The notes beneath the pieces were generated by a model, which worked only from the letters and a program-made list of their open reading frames with translations, did no database searches and was not told where the DNA came from. Shown one piece after another: positions 54,875-63,103 of a stretch of DNA of 64,000 bases. A program made the position numbers and the translations under genes. The stretch's first letter is position 1. Every line of letters begins with the position of its first letter. The DNA is from Streptomyces collinus Tu 365 (GTDB taxonomy: Bacteria > Actinomycetota > Actinomycetes > Streptomycetales > Streptomycetaceae), in contig NC_021985.1 in the NCBI RefSeq assembly GCF_000444875.1, forward strand, positions 1,054,001-1,118,000. Reading direction: 5' to 3'.

Positions 54875-56398
54875 ATGGACGACGACGAGCGGGCGGCGGG
54901 TCCGCGCTGTCTGGTGACGGGCGCCACGGGCTACATCGGCGGACGGCTCGTGCCCGAACTGCTCGCCGCCGGGTACCGCGTGCGCTGCCTGGCCCGCTCC
55001 CCGGGCAAACTGCGCGACGTCCCCTGGGCGGGCGACGTCGAGGTGGCGCGCGGCGACGTCACCGACGCCGCGGCGGTCGGCGCGGCGATGCGGGACGTCG
55101 ACGTGGCGTACTACCTGGTGCACGCGCTCGGCAGCGGCGACGGCTTCGAGGAGACCGACCGCCGCGCGGCCCGGATCTTCGGGGAGCGGGCGAAGGCGGC
55201 CGGGGTGCGCCGCATCGTCTACCTGGGCGGCCTCACCCCCGCCGGCGTGCCCGACCAGGCCCTGTCCCCGCATCTGCGGTCGCGCTCCGAGGTGGGCCGG
55301 ATCCTGCTGGCGTCCGGGGTGCCCACCGCGGTGCTGCGGGCCGCCGTCATCATCGGCTCGGGCTCGGCCTCCTTCGAGATGCTGCGCTACCTCACCGAGC
55401 GGCTGCCGGTGATGATCACCCCGAGCTGGGTGCGGACCCGGATCCAGCCCATCGCCGTCCGGGACGTCCTGCGCCTGCTGACCGGGTGTGCCCGCCTGCC
55501 GGACGACGTCAACCGGGCCTTCGACATCGGCGGTCCCGACGTGCTGACGTACCGGGACATGATGATGCGGTACGCGCGCGTGGCGGAACTGCCGCGGCGG
55601 GTGATCGTGCCCGTGCCGGTCCTCACCCCACGGCTCTCCAGTCTCTGGGTCGGCCTGGTCACACCCGTCCCCGCGTCCATCGCCCGGCCGCTGACCGAGT
55701 CGTTGCGGCACGAGGTGGTCTGCCAGGAGCACGACATCGCCCGGTACGTCCCCGACCCGCCGGGCCACCCGCTGGGCTTCGACCTGGCGGTCCGGATGGC
55801 CCTGCGCCGGGTGCGGGACGCGAAGGTGGACACGCGCTGGTCGTCGGCCTCGGTGCCGGGAGCCCCGAGCGATCCGCTGCCCACCGACCCCGACTGGGCG
55901 GGCGGCAGCCTGTGCACCGACCACCGCGAGGCCATGGTGGACGCGTCGGCGCGGGAGCTGTGGCGGGTGATCGAGGGCGTGGGCGGCGAGAACGGCTGGT
56001 ACTCCTTCCCGCTCGCCTGGAGCCTGCGCGGTGTGCTGGACCGGCTGGCCGGCGGGGTCGGGCTGCGCCGGGGCCGCCGGGACGCGCAGCGGCTGCGGGT
56101 GGGCGACTCGCTGGACTTCTGGCGGGTGGAGGAGATCGAGCCCGGGCACCTGCTGCGGCTGCGCGCCGAGATGCGGCTGCCGGGCCTCGCCTGGCTGGAG
56201 ATGTCCGCCGAGCCGGCCGGGCCGGGCCGCAGCCGCTACCGCCAGCGCGCGCTGTTCCATCCGCACGGGCTGCTCGGCCAGGCCTACTGGTGGGGCATCT
56301 CCCCCTTCCACGCCGTCGTGTTCGGCGGCATGGCCCGCAACATCGCGCGGGCGGCGGCCCGGCCGGCCCCGGTTGGGCCGCGGTCGCCCGCCCGGTGA
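54875..56398 (+). CDS. SDR-family NAD(P)-binding protein with DUF2867 domain
   Basis: 507 residues. N-terminal atypical SDR/NmrA-like Rossmann domain (TGATGYIGGRLVPELLAAG, GDVTDA, YLGGLTP, LRAAVIIGSGSASFEMLRYL) of ~300 residues, then a DUF2867 helix-grip domain (~355-500: WRVIEGVGGENGWYSFPLAW, LDFWRVEEIEPGHLLRLRAEMRLPG, GLLGQAYWWGISPFHAVVFGGMARNIARA). The fold suggests hydrophobic-ligand binding coupled to a redox cofactor. Found beside photolyase and LitR genes in several light-response loci, as here. A GTG at 54872 is an equal start candidate; GGAGG is 6-9 bp upstream. Confidence 0.88.
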   Translation: MDDDERAAGPRCLVTGATGYIGGRLVPELLAAGYRVRCLARSPGKLRDVPWAGDVEVARGDVTDAAAVGAAMRDVDVAYYLVHALGSGDGFEETDRRAARIFGERAKAAGVRRIVYLGGLTPAGVPDQALSPHLRSRSEVGRILLASGVPTAVLRAAVIIGSGSASFEMLRYLTERLPVMITPSWVRTRIQPIAVRDVLRLLTGCARLPDDVNRAFDIGGPDVLTYRDMMMRYARVAELPRRVIVPVPVLTPRLSSLWVGLVTPVPASIARPLTESLRHEVVCQEHDIARYVPDPPGHPLGFDLAVRMALRRVRDAKVDTRWSSASVPGAPSDPLPTDPDWAGGSLCTDHREAMVDASARELWRVIEGVGGENGWYSFPLAWSLRGVLDRLAGGVGLRRGRRDAQRLRVGDSLDFWRVEEIEPGHLLRLRAEMRLPGLAWLEMSAEPAGPGRSRYRQRALFHPHGLLGQAYWWGISPFHAVVFGGMARNIARAAARPAPVGPRSPAR

Positions 56399-56502
56399 CA
56401 CGTCCGGGCGAACGCCGCGGGCCGGGCGGTTCCGCGCGCATCCGCCCGGCCCCGCGGGCCGGAAGAGGTCTGCGTCCGCACCCCTGCCCCCGGAGCCGCA
56501 CC

Positions 56503-57879
56503 ATGTACGTCTCGGTCGTCCTGTTCACCGCCGATCTGCGCCTGCACGACCATCCGCCGCTGCGGGCCGCGCTGCAGGGCGGCCGGCAGGTGGTCCCGCT
56601 CTTCGTGCACGACCGAGGTGTGGCGGACGCGGGGTTCGCGGTGCCGAACCGGATGGCGTTCCTCGCCGACTGCCTGCGTGACCTCGACGACGAGCTGCGC
56701 GGGCGGGGCGGGCGGCTCGTGGTGCGCTCCGGCGACGTGGTCGAGGAGGTGTGCAAGGTGGCCGCGGAGGCCGACGCCGACGAGGTGCATCTCGCGGCCG
56801 ACGTCAGCGCCTACGCCCAGCGGCGCGAACGGCGGCTGCGCCGGGCCCTGGAGGCGGAGGGCCGGCGGGTGCACTTCCACGACACGGTGACCACGGCGGT
56901 GGCGCCCGGTACGGTGACCCCGGCCTCCTCGGACCACTTCGCCGTGTTCACGCCGTACTTCCGGCACTGGTCCACACAGCGGTTGCGGGACGCCCTCGGC
57001 GTGCCCCGGACGATCCGGGTGCCCGAGGGCGTCGGCTCCGAGGAACTGCCGTCCCGTGCCGCCGTGCAGGGGGTGTCCCCCGGGCTGGCGACCGGCGGCG
57101 AGCGGGAGGCGCGGCGGCGGCTGGCCGCCTGGCTGCGCTCGGGCGCGGACGCCTACGAGGAGGGGCGGGACGACCTGGGCGACGACGCGACCTCCCGGCT
57201 CTCCCCGCATCTGCACTTCGGCACGCTGTCCCCCGTCGAGGTGGTCCAGCGGGCCGGCGTGGCCGACAACCCGGGCGCGCGGGCGTTCGTACGGCAGCTG
57301 GCCTGGCGGGACTTCCACCGCCAGCTGCTGGCGGCGCGGCCCGGGGCGTCCACCGCCGACTACCGCACCAAACGCGACCGCTGGCGCTCGGAACGGACGG
57401 CCCGCGCGGACATCGAGGCGTGGCGGGAGGGCCGTACCGGCTATCCGGTGGTCGACGCGGCGATGCGCCAGCTGCGGCACGAGGGGTGGATGCACAACCG
57501 CGGCCGCCTGCTGACGGCGAGCTTCCTGACCAAGACGCTGTACGTGGACTGGCGGGTGGGCGCCCGGCACTTCCTGGACCTGCTGGTCGACGGGGACGTG
57601 GCCAACAACCAGCTCAACTGGCAGTGGGTGGCGGGCACGGGCACGGACACCCGCCCCAACCGCGTCCTCAATCCGGTCACCCAGGCCAAGCGGTACGACC
57701 CCGACGGCGCCTACGTACGGCGCTGGGTGCCCGAACTGCGGGACGTCCGGGCCGGCGCGATCCACGAGCCGTGGAAGCTCGAGGGACTGGAACGCGCGAC
57801 CGCCGGCGACTATCCCGACCCGCTCATCACCCTCGCCGACGGCCTGGCCCGCTTCCGCCAGGCGCGCGGCAGGGAGTGA
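56503..57879 (+). CDS. phr: Deoxyribodipyrimidine photolyase
   Basis: 458 residues, class I photolyase/cryptochrome: N-terminal antenna-binding Rossmann domain (~1-130: VVLFTADLRLHDHPPLRAAL), FAD-binding helical domain (~200-458). The signature RTGYPVVDAAMRQLRHEGWMHNRGRLLTASFLTKTLYVDWR and DVANNQLNWQWVAGTGTDTRPNR contain the FAD-binding N/R residues and the electron-transfer Trp positions. Repairs cyclobutane dimers using blue light. Located between the SDR/DUF2867 gene (same strand) and a convergent LitR-type regulator, so probably under light control. Confidence 0.95.
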   Translation: MYVSVVLFTADLRLHDHPPLRAALQGGRQVVPLFVHDRGVADAGFAVPNRMAFLADCLRDLDDELRGRGGRLVVRSGDVVEEVCKVAAEADADEVHLAADVSAYAQRRERRLRRALEAEGRRVHFHDTVTTAVAPGTVTPASSDHFAVFTPYFRHWSTQRLRDALGVPRTIRVPEGVGSEELPSRAAVQGVSPGLATGGEREARRRLAAWLRSGADAYEEGRDDLGDDATSRLSPHLHFGTLSPVEVVQRAGVADNPGARAFVRQLAWRDFHRQLLAARPGASTADYRTKRDRWRSERTARADIEAWREGRTGYPVVDAAMRQLRHEGWMHNRGRLLTASFLTKTLYVDWRVGARHFLDLLVDGDVANNQLNWQWVAGTGTDTRPNRVLNPVTQAKRYDPDGAYVRRWVPELRDVRAGAIHEPWKLEGLERATAGDYPDPLITLADGLARFRQARGRE

Positions 57880-57919
57880 GTCCCGCCGCGGGCGGACGAC
57901 GGGACTTCGCGGACACGGC

Positions 57920-59083
57920 CTAGGACCGGTGCCGGTGGGCCGCCGACAGCGCGTCGAGGGCTTCGGCGAGGCCGGCCGGGCGCAGCATGCCGTGGCCCGG
58001 GCGGCCCGCCCAGCCGGGGCCGCCGAGCACGACCAGCGGCTGCGACCGTGCCCCCTTCACACCCCACACCGTGGCGGCCACGTGCTGGGCCAGCGCCAGG
58101 CTCGCGGTGGAGCGGGCCTGGGCCCACAGCACCACGGCGGCCGGGCCGAGGCGCCGTACCGCGACCGACAGCGCCTCGGCGGGAACGGCGCCGGCGAACA
58201 TTCGTGTGGGGATGCCGAGTTGGCTCAGACCCGCGTTGAGCGCCTCCAGTGGCAGGGTGTGCTGTTCGCCGGGCACGCAGGCCAGCAGTACCGGTCCCGG
58301 GGCGGCGGGGTCCGGTGGCGCCACGGGGGGCAGGGTGTGCCGGCGCAGGACGGTGGACACGTGCCAGGACAGCAGGTGCTCCACCTCCACGTAACGGTCG
58401 CCGGCCGACGCCCACTTGCGGCCCACGGCGTGCAGGGAGGGCACCATCACCTCCTGCCAGGCGCGGGCGAGGCCGTGGCGGGCCACCGCCGCGGCCAGCC
58501 GTTCCTCGACGGCCGGCGCGTCCAGGCGCACGGCCGCGCGGGCCAGGCCGCGCAGTTCCTGGCCGATGTCGTCCTCCGGCGGCGGCCAGGCCACCGCCAC
58601 CGCTGACGCCGACGGCGGTGTCGGTGTCGACGCCGACATCGACACCGACCCAGGCCCGGCTTCGGGTCCGGATCCAGACGTCGTCGCCGACGCCGCCGCC
58701 GGCACGTTCCCGGCCGTGGTCGCCCCGTCCCGCGCTTCGTCCCGCGCCCCGACGGCACTCGCCCCCGCGACCGCCGTACCCGCCCCGGAGGAATCCGCAG
58801 CGGCGGGCGGTGGTGTGGCCGCGGCGAGTTCGTTCCGCGCGGCCCGTGCCGCCTCCGCCGGGGCGACGCCGGCCGAGGTCAGCCGGCACATCGTCTCCAG
58901 CATGGCCACGTCACGGGGCGTCCAGCGGCGGTGCCGGCCGGCCGCGCGCTCGGCGGGGCCGATGCCGTAGCGGCGCTCCCAGGAGCGCAGGGTGGTGGGC
59001 GAGACCCCGAGCCGACGAGCGAGGGCACCCGTGGTCAGCCCCGCCTCGGCCGACAGACCCGGCTCAGTACGCGTGACGTCCAT
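57920..59083 (-). CDS. litR: LitR/CarH-type B12-dependent light-sensing MerR regulator
   Basis: 387 residues: MerR HTH (~16-85: LTTGALARRLGVSPTTLRSWERRYGIGPAERAAGRHRRWTPRDVAMLE), an unusually long Ala/Gly/Ser/Pro linker (~90-168), a four-helix cobalamin cap (~170-250) and B12-binding Rossmann domain (~262-385). The lower axial histidine is H275 in PGEQHTLPLEAL; the cap has W224 and E235-H236, near the W-x9-EH motif of CarH but with 10 residues between. Adenosylcobalamin-bound tetramer represses in the dark; light breaks it. Divergent from an ECF sigma gene, the LitS arrangement. Gene symbol by synteny and motif. Confidence 0.9.
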   Translation of the reverse strand: MDVTRTEPGLSAEAGLTTGALARRLGVSPTTLRSWERRYGIGPAERAAGRHRRWTPRDVAMLETMCRLTSAGVAPAEAARAARNELAAATPPPAAADSSGAGTAVAGASAVGARDEARDGATTAGNVPAAASATTSGSGPEAGPGSVSMSASTPTPPSASAVAVAWPPPEDDIGQELRGLARAAVRLDAPAVEERLAAAVARHGLARAWQEVMVPSLHAVGRKWASAGDRYVEVEHLLSWHVSTVLRRHTLPPVAPPDPAAPGPVLLACVPGEQHTLPLEALNAGLSQLGIPTRMFAGAVPAEALSVAVRRLGPAAVVLWAQARSTASLALAQHVAATVWGVKGARSQPLVVLGGPGWAGRPGHGMLRPAGLAEALDALSAAHRHRS

Positions 59084-59095
59084 GGCACGACTATA

Positions 59096-59113
59096 CGATG
59101 CAGAACCGATGCA
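59096..59113. promoter_or_regulatory. Direct repeat between litR and litS, candidate LitR operator
   Basis: CGATGCA-GAAC-CGATGCA, copies 11 bp apart (one helical turn). It sits just upstream of a TATAGT -10-like box (minus strand, 59090-59095) that would give a leaderless litR transcript, and faces litS on the other side. Confidence 0.65.
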
Positions 59114-59176
59114 TGTTGAGCGGGTGGGTACCGGGCTCCGACCATGAGGGACCGTACCTACCCGAGGAGCCGCGGC

Positions 59177-59866
59177 ATGTGCTCGAATCCGGCCTCAAGC
59201 AGTGTCGTCGCAGAGCGCCCCGCACCGGCGACGGCCGCCGCCGCGACGACGCGCCCCGTCGGGGGCGGCGAGGCGCACGGCGGCCCGTACGGCGGCCCGT
59301 ACGCCGACGAGGAACTGGCGCGTGGCCTGGTGGCGGGCGACGAGGCGTGCCTGATCGCGGTGCACCGGCGCTGGTCGGGGCTGGTGTACGGCCTGGCCCG
59401 GCGGTCGCTGGGCGACGCCCGGGAGGCGGAGGACGTGACGCAGCAGGTGTTCCTCGGCGTGTGGCGCGGCCGGCAGGGGTACCGGCCCGACCGCGGCCCG
59501 CTGGCCGGGTGGATCGTCGGCATCGCCCGGCGCCGGATCGTCGACGCCCTGTCCGCGCGGACCCGGCGCGCCGACCTGGTCGCGGCGGCCGGCTCGGCGC
59601 TGCTGCTCACCGGTGGCACCGTGGCCCCGGGGCCCGAGGCGGTGCTCGACCGGGTGGTGGTCCGGCAGGCGCTGGCCCGGCTGCCCGACCCCCAGCGGGA
59701 GGTGCTGCGGCTGGCCTTCTTCGAGGACCTCACCCAGACGCAGATCGCGGCCCGCACCGGGTGGCCGCTCGGCACCGTGAAGAGTCACGCGCGGCGCGGT
59801 CTGCACCGGTTGCGGGACTCGCTGGGGCAGCAGGCGGGAGTAATCGATGCGGAAACGGTGCACTGA
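59177..59866 (+). CDS. litS: LitS-type ECF sigma factor
   Basis: 229 residues from ATG 59177 (GAGGAG at 6-7 bp); an ATG at 59144 would add 11 residues without a ribosome site. Ala/Pro/Gly-rich head, then region 2 (~50-120: LVAGDEACLIAVHRRWSGLVYGLARRSLGDAREAEDVTQQVFLGVWRG) and region 4 (~165-220: ALARLPDPQREVLRLAFFEDLTQTQIAARTGWPLGTVKSHARRGLHRLRDSL). In S. coelicolor LitS directs light-induced carotenoid genes and is repressed by LitR in the dark. Divergent from litR. No carotenoid genes are in this window; the likely local targets are phr and the SDR/DUF2867 gene. Confidence 0.87.
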   Translation: MCSNPASSSVVAERPAPATAAAATTRPVGGGEAHGGPYGGPYADEELARGLVAGDEACLIAVHRRWSGLVYGLARRSLGDAREAEDVTQQVFLGVWRGRQGYRPDRGPLAGWIVGIARRRIVDALSARTRRADLVAAAGSALLLTGGTVAPGPEAVLDRVVVRQALARLPDPQREVLRLAFFEDLTQTQIAARTGWPLGTVKSHARRGLHRLRDSLGQQAGVIDAETVH

Positions 59867-60175
59867 CGGGCGGGGGGCAGGCGCAGCCCCGGAAGCATGG
59901 GACGGCGGCCGGAAGGATTCATCCCACCCCTACACATAAGCCGCCAATAAGGGCAGACTGGGTGAGCGGCGTTTCTCGCGCACCGCTCCCGACGCGGTCG
60001 GGGCCGTACGACGGGACGAGAGGGGAAAAGAGCATCCCCGGACCCCGAGCGGCAGCGCCCGAAGACCCTGATGGAGAAGTCCGGCGAAGGGAGGACCCAG
60101 CGAAGAAAGTGAAGGCCACGAAGAACGCGAGGACGGTCCGCCCGGGCGGACCGTCCTCCCCGTGTGCCGCCGTGA
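59867..60175. other. Gene-free region between litS and the permease gene
   Basis: 309 bp. Contains an AT-richer strip (CACATAAGCCGCCAATAAGG near 59933) and A/G-rich DNA (60060-60130). No gene with a credible start was found on either strand; it ends in the palindrome at 60129-60158. Confidence 0.5.
60129..60158. terminator. 30-bp perfect palindrome, terminator of the permease gene
   Basis: Arms GAGGACGGTCCGC / GCGGACCGTCCTC around CCGG, 18 bp after the minus-strand stop. Confidence 0.85.
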
Positions 60176-61633
60176 TCAGCCCGCCACCGGCTCGGTGTCC
60201 GGATCCCGGCCCGTCGTCGTGTACTCCTCGCTGATCTCCTTCGGCCCGAACGGCCACACCCGCTCCAGCCGCGCCCAGACGAAGAAGGCCGCGCAGCCGA
60301 GAGCCACCCAGGCGAGGGACCACTCGATGGGATGGCGGCCGGGTGAGTTCTTGTCGGCGTACCCGTAGATCACGCACCAGCCGACGAAGGCGACGAGGGC
60401 GGGGAGCGGGTAGAGCCACATCCGGTACGGGCGGTGCAGGGTGGGCCGGCGCCTGCGCAGCACCGTGAGCGCCACGATCTGGGCGAGCGCCTGGACGAGC
60501 ACCATGACCGTGGTGAGCAGCTGGATCAGGGTGGCGAGGTCGGTGTGGCGGCCGATCAGGAAGCCGATCGCGGTGATCACGCCCATGGTCGCCAGGCCCA
60601 GCATCGGGAAGCGGTGCCGGGGGTGCAGCTTTCCGTACGGGCGGAAGAACACGCCGTCGCGGGCGGCGTCGTAGGGCACCCGGGAGCCGCCGAGGAGGCC
60701 GGTGAACACCGAGGCGAACGCGGTGATCAGGATGAGCACGGTGACGGTGTCGGCGGCGCCGGTGCCCCAGGTCTTCTCCAGCACCGCCGAGGCCACGGAG
60801 GTGGAGGCGATGTCCTCGGGGTCGGTCATCCGGTGCCAGTCGACGACGCCGAGCGTGCCGATCTGGAGCAGCAGGTAGATCGCCATGATGCCGAGGATCG
60901 AGAAGATGACGGACCGCGGCAGGGTGCGGCCCGGGTCCTTGATCTCGGCGCCCATGTAGGCGGTGGTGTTGTAGCCCAGGTAGTCGTAGACGCCGATGGT
61001 CAGGCCCGCGGCGAAGCCGAGCCAGAAGCGGTCGCTCGTCAGGTCGAAGGCGTGGGCGGGGTAGCCGAAGGCCAGGTGGGGGCTGAAGTCGGTGGCCGCG
61101 GCCGCGATCACGAGCACGACGGAGGCGATCATCACCGTCCACATCACGGCGGTGAGGCGGGCGATGTGCTCGATGCCGCGCCACAGCAGCAGCACCACCA
61201 GGGCGATGACACCGAGGCCGATCAGGTCGCCCTGGGTACGGCCGAGGCCGGGGGCGAGGTAGCCCAGGTACTGGACGAAGCCGACCACGCCCGTGGACAT
61301 GATCAGGGGGATGAAGAGCATCGCCGTCCACACGAACAGGAACGGCATCAGCCGCCCGGTGCGGTACTGGAACGCCTGGCGGAGGTAGACGTAGCTGCCG
61401 CCGGAGCCGGGCATGGCGGCGCCCAGTTCGGCCCACACCAGGCCGTCGCACAGGGCCAGCACCGCACCGGCCACGAATCCGATGACCGCCTGGGGGCCGC
61501 CGAACGCGGCGACCATCAGCGGGATGGTCACGAACGGCCCGATGCCGCACATCTGGCTCATGTTGATGGCCGTGGCCTGGAACGGGCCGACACGGCGGGC
61601 GAAGCCACCCGTGGGTGGCGGGCTACCGGACAT
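60176..61633 (-). CDS. APC-superfamily amino acid/amine permease
   Basis: 485 residues, about 12 membrane helices. Segments GPFQATAINMSQMCGIGPFVTIPLM, GSGGSYVYLRQAFQ, FAAGLTIGVYDYLGYNTTAYMGAEIKDPGRTLPRS are typical of APC-family transporters close to the amino-acid/polyamine/organocation group. It should import an amino acid or amine by proton coupling. ATG with AGGAG at 5 bp. Divergent from the ROK regulator; a site related to the GH2 operator lies between them, so the cargo may be an amino sugar or its product (inference). Confidence 0.9.
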   Translation of the reverse strand: MSGSPPPTGGFARRVGPFQATAINMSQMCGIGPFVTIPLMVAAFGGPQAVIGFVAGAVLALCDGLVWAELGAAMPGSGGSYVYLRQAFQYRTGRLMPFLFVWTAMLFIPLIMSTGVVGFVQYLGYLAPGLGRTQGDLIGLGVIALVVLLLWRGIEHIARLTAVMWTVMIASVVLVIAAAATDFSPHLAFGYPAHAFDLTSDRFWLGFAAGLTIGVYDYLGYNTTAYMGAEIKDPGRTLPRSVIFSILGIMAIYLLLQIGTLGVVDWHRMTDPEDIASTSVASAVLEKTWGTGAADTVTVLILITAFASVFTGLLGGSRVPYDAARDGVFFRPYGKLHPRHRFPMLGLATMGVITAIGFLIGRHTDLATLIQLLTTVMVLVQALAQIVALTVLRRRRPTLHRPYRMWLYPLPALVAFVGWCVIYGYADKNSPGRHPIEWSLAWVALGCAAFFVWARLERVWPFGPKEISEEYTTTGRDPDTEPVAG

Positions 61634-61709
61634 GGGGACTCCTGACGCGACGGGCCGGACGGACCGCATGCCCGGCGGGGAACCCGCCCGGCCGGGCTGA
61701 CTGGCCGAT

Positions 61710-61731
61710 AAAGTTAAGGAGCCTTACTAGA
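61710..61731. promoter_or_regulatory. ROK-type operator, copy before the ROK/permease genes
   Basis: On the minus strand it reads TAGTAAGGCTCC then TTAACTTTA; it shares TAGTAA-N8-TAACTTTA with the site at 63063-63089. Placed between divergent start codons. Confidence 0.72.
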
Positions 61732-61770
61732 GGCGTCAAGTAGGCGCCGGGAATGCGTGAGAATGGTGCG

Positions 61771-62955
61771 ATGCCCGCCCGAGACGCCGCAGCCCCGCCG
61801 GACCAGCCCTGGAGCCGCCGCCGACTGCGCAGCGCCAACGAGCGGCTGCTGCTGGACCGGCTGCGCGACCTGGGCGCCGCCTCACGCGCCCAGCTCGCCC
61901 GTGAGACCGGCCTGTCCAAGCCGACGGTGTCCAGCGCGCTGGCCGCGCTGGAGACGGCGGGGCTGGTCCGCGAGGTCGGCACCCGGGCACCCGAACGGGG
62001 CCGCACCGCGGTGCTGTACGCCCCCGACCCGGCCGCCGGGTACGCGCTCGGGGTGGACATCGGCCGCGGCTGGCTGCGGGTGGCGGTGGTCGACCTGGAC
62101 GGCACGGTGGTCGCGCGCGCCGACGTGCGCAACCGGGCGCGCGCCTCCGCGGCGATGGCCGAGCTGGTGGTGGCGACCGCCCGCCAGGTGATCGGCAACT
62201 CGGGCGTGGACCCGGCGGAGGTGGTGCACGGGGTGGTGGGCACGCCCGGCGTGTACGACGAGGAGCGGCGCCGGGTGCGGTTCGCGATGCATCTGCCGGG
62301 CTGGGGCCGCGCGGGCCTGTTCGACCGGATGCGCGAGGAACTGGGCGTCCCGCTGGAGGTGCACAACGACGCCAACCTGGCGGCGCTCGGCGAGTACACG
62401 TACGGCGTCGGCGCCGGCAGCCGGCTCTTCGCGTACATCCTCATCGGCACCGGCCTCGGCATGGGGGTGGTCGGCGAGGGCCGGCTGTTCACGGGGGCGC
62501 ACGGACTGGCCGGGGAGATAGGTTTCCTGCCCTGGCCGGGCCGGAGCAAGCCGGAGCGGCTGGAGGACGCGGTGTCCGGGGAGGCCGTGGTGGAGGCCGC
62601 CCGGCGGTTCGGGATGGACGGGCAGCTCACGGCGAAGGCCGTGTTCGACGCGGCCCGGCGCGGCGACCGGGCCGCGGTGCGGGCGGTGGAACTGGAGGGC
62701 GAGCGGATCGCGCACACCGTGGCGGCCGCGGCCGCGGTGCTCGACCCGGACCTCGTGGTGCTGGGCGGCGGGGTGGGGCACAGCGTGGACCTGCTGCTCG
62801 GACCGGTCCGCGAGCACCTGCGCGCCCTGACCCCGCTGCGGCCGCGGCTCGCGCCCAGCCGGCTCGGCGAGGACGCGGTGCTGCTGGGCGCGGTGGCGAC
62901 GGCGCTGGGCACGGCGCGTGACCTGGTGTTCGAGCGCCGGGCGGGCGAGGGCTGA
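61771..62955 (+). CDS. ROK-family transcriptional repressor
   Basis: 394 residues from ATG 61771 (61753 is an alternative). Winged HTH (~18-75: LRSANERLLLDRLRDLGAASRAQLARETGLSKPTVSSALAALETAGLVREVG), then the ROK fold: first phosphate motif GVDIGRGW, substrate ExGH motif changed to GAHGLAGEIGFLPWPG, and no CxCGxxGC zinc cluster (positions read GRSKPERLED). Loss of zinc ligands is known in some Streptomyces ROK repressors. The nearby operator sites and GH2 enzyme point to control of chitosan/glucosamine use, as CsnR does; that is inference. Confidence 0.9.
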   Translation: MPARDAAAPPDQPWSRRRLRSANERLLLDRLRDLGAASRAQLARETGLSKPTVSSALAALETAGLVREVGTRAPERGRTAVLYAPDPAAGYALGVDIGRGWLRVAVVDLDGTVVARADVRNRARASAAMAELVVATARQVIGNSGVDPAEVVHGVVGTPGVYDEERRRVRFAMHLPGWGRAGLFDRMREELGVPLEVHNDANLAALGEYTYGVGAGSRLFAYILIGTGLGMGVVGEGRLFTGAHGLAGEIGFLPWPGRSKPERLEDAVSGEAVVEAARRFGMDGQLTAKAVFDAARRGDRAAVRAVELEGERIAHTVAAAAAVLDPDLVVLGGGVGHSVDLLLGPVREHLRALTPLRPRLAPSRLGEDAVLLGAVATALGTARDLVFERRAGEG

Positions 62956-63062
62956 CCCGGCCGGCACCGGCCCGGCCGAGCCTGACCCGATCGCACCAGC
63001 CGTCAAGGCCCGTGACGGCGACGGTCGTTGACATGCCCCTCCGCGTTCCCTACCTTGAGCCG

Positions 63063-63089
63063 AGTTAGTAAAGTTTCCTAACTTTACGA
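63063..63089. promoter_or_regulatory. ROK-type (CsnR-box-like) operator before the GH2 gene
   Basis: GTAAAGTT-TCCT-AACTTTAC is a perfect 8-bp-arm palindrome; an overlapping one is AGTTAG-N9-CTAACT. Sits 16 bp before the GTG start. Confidence 0.8.
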
Positions 63090-63103
63090 GGCTGGAGACC
63101 AGC

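Noticed and set aside
59098..60234. A 378-codon frame overlapping litS and the terminator before the permease.
   Set aside because: It is a shifted frame of litS with no family resemblance; the right end is terminator sequence.
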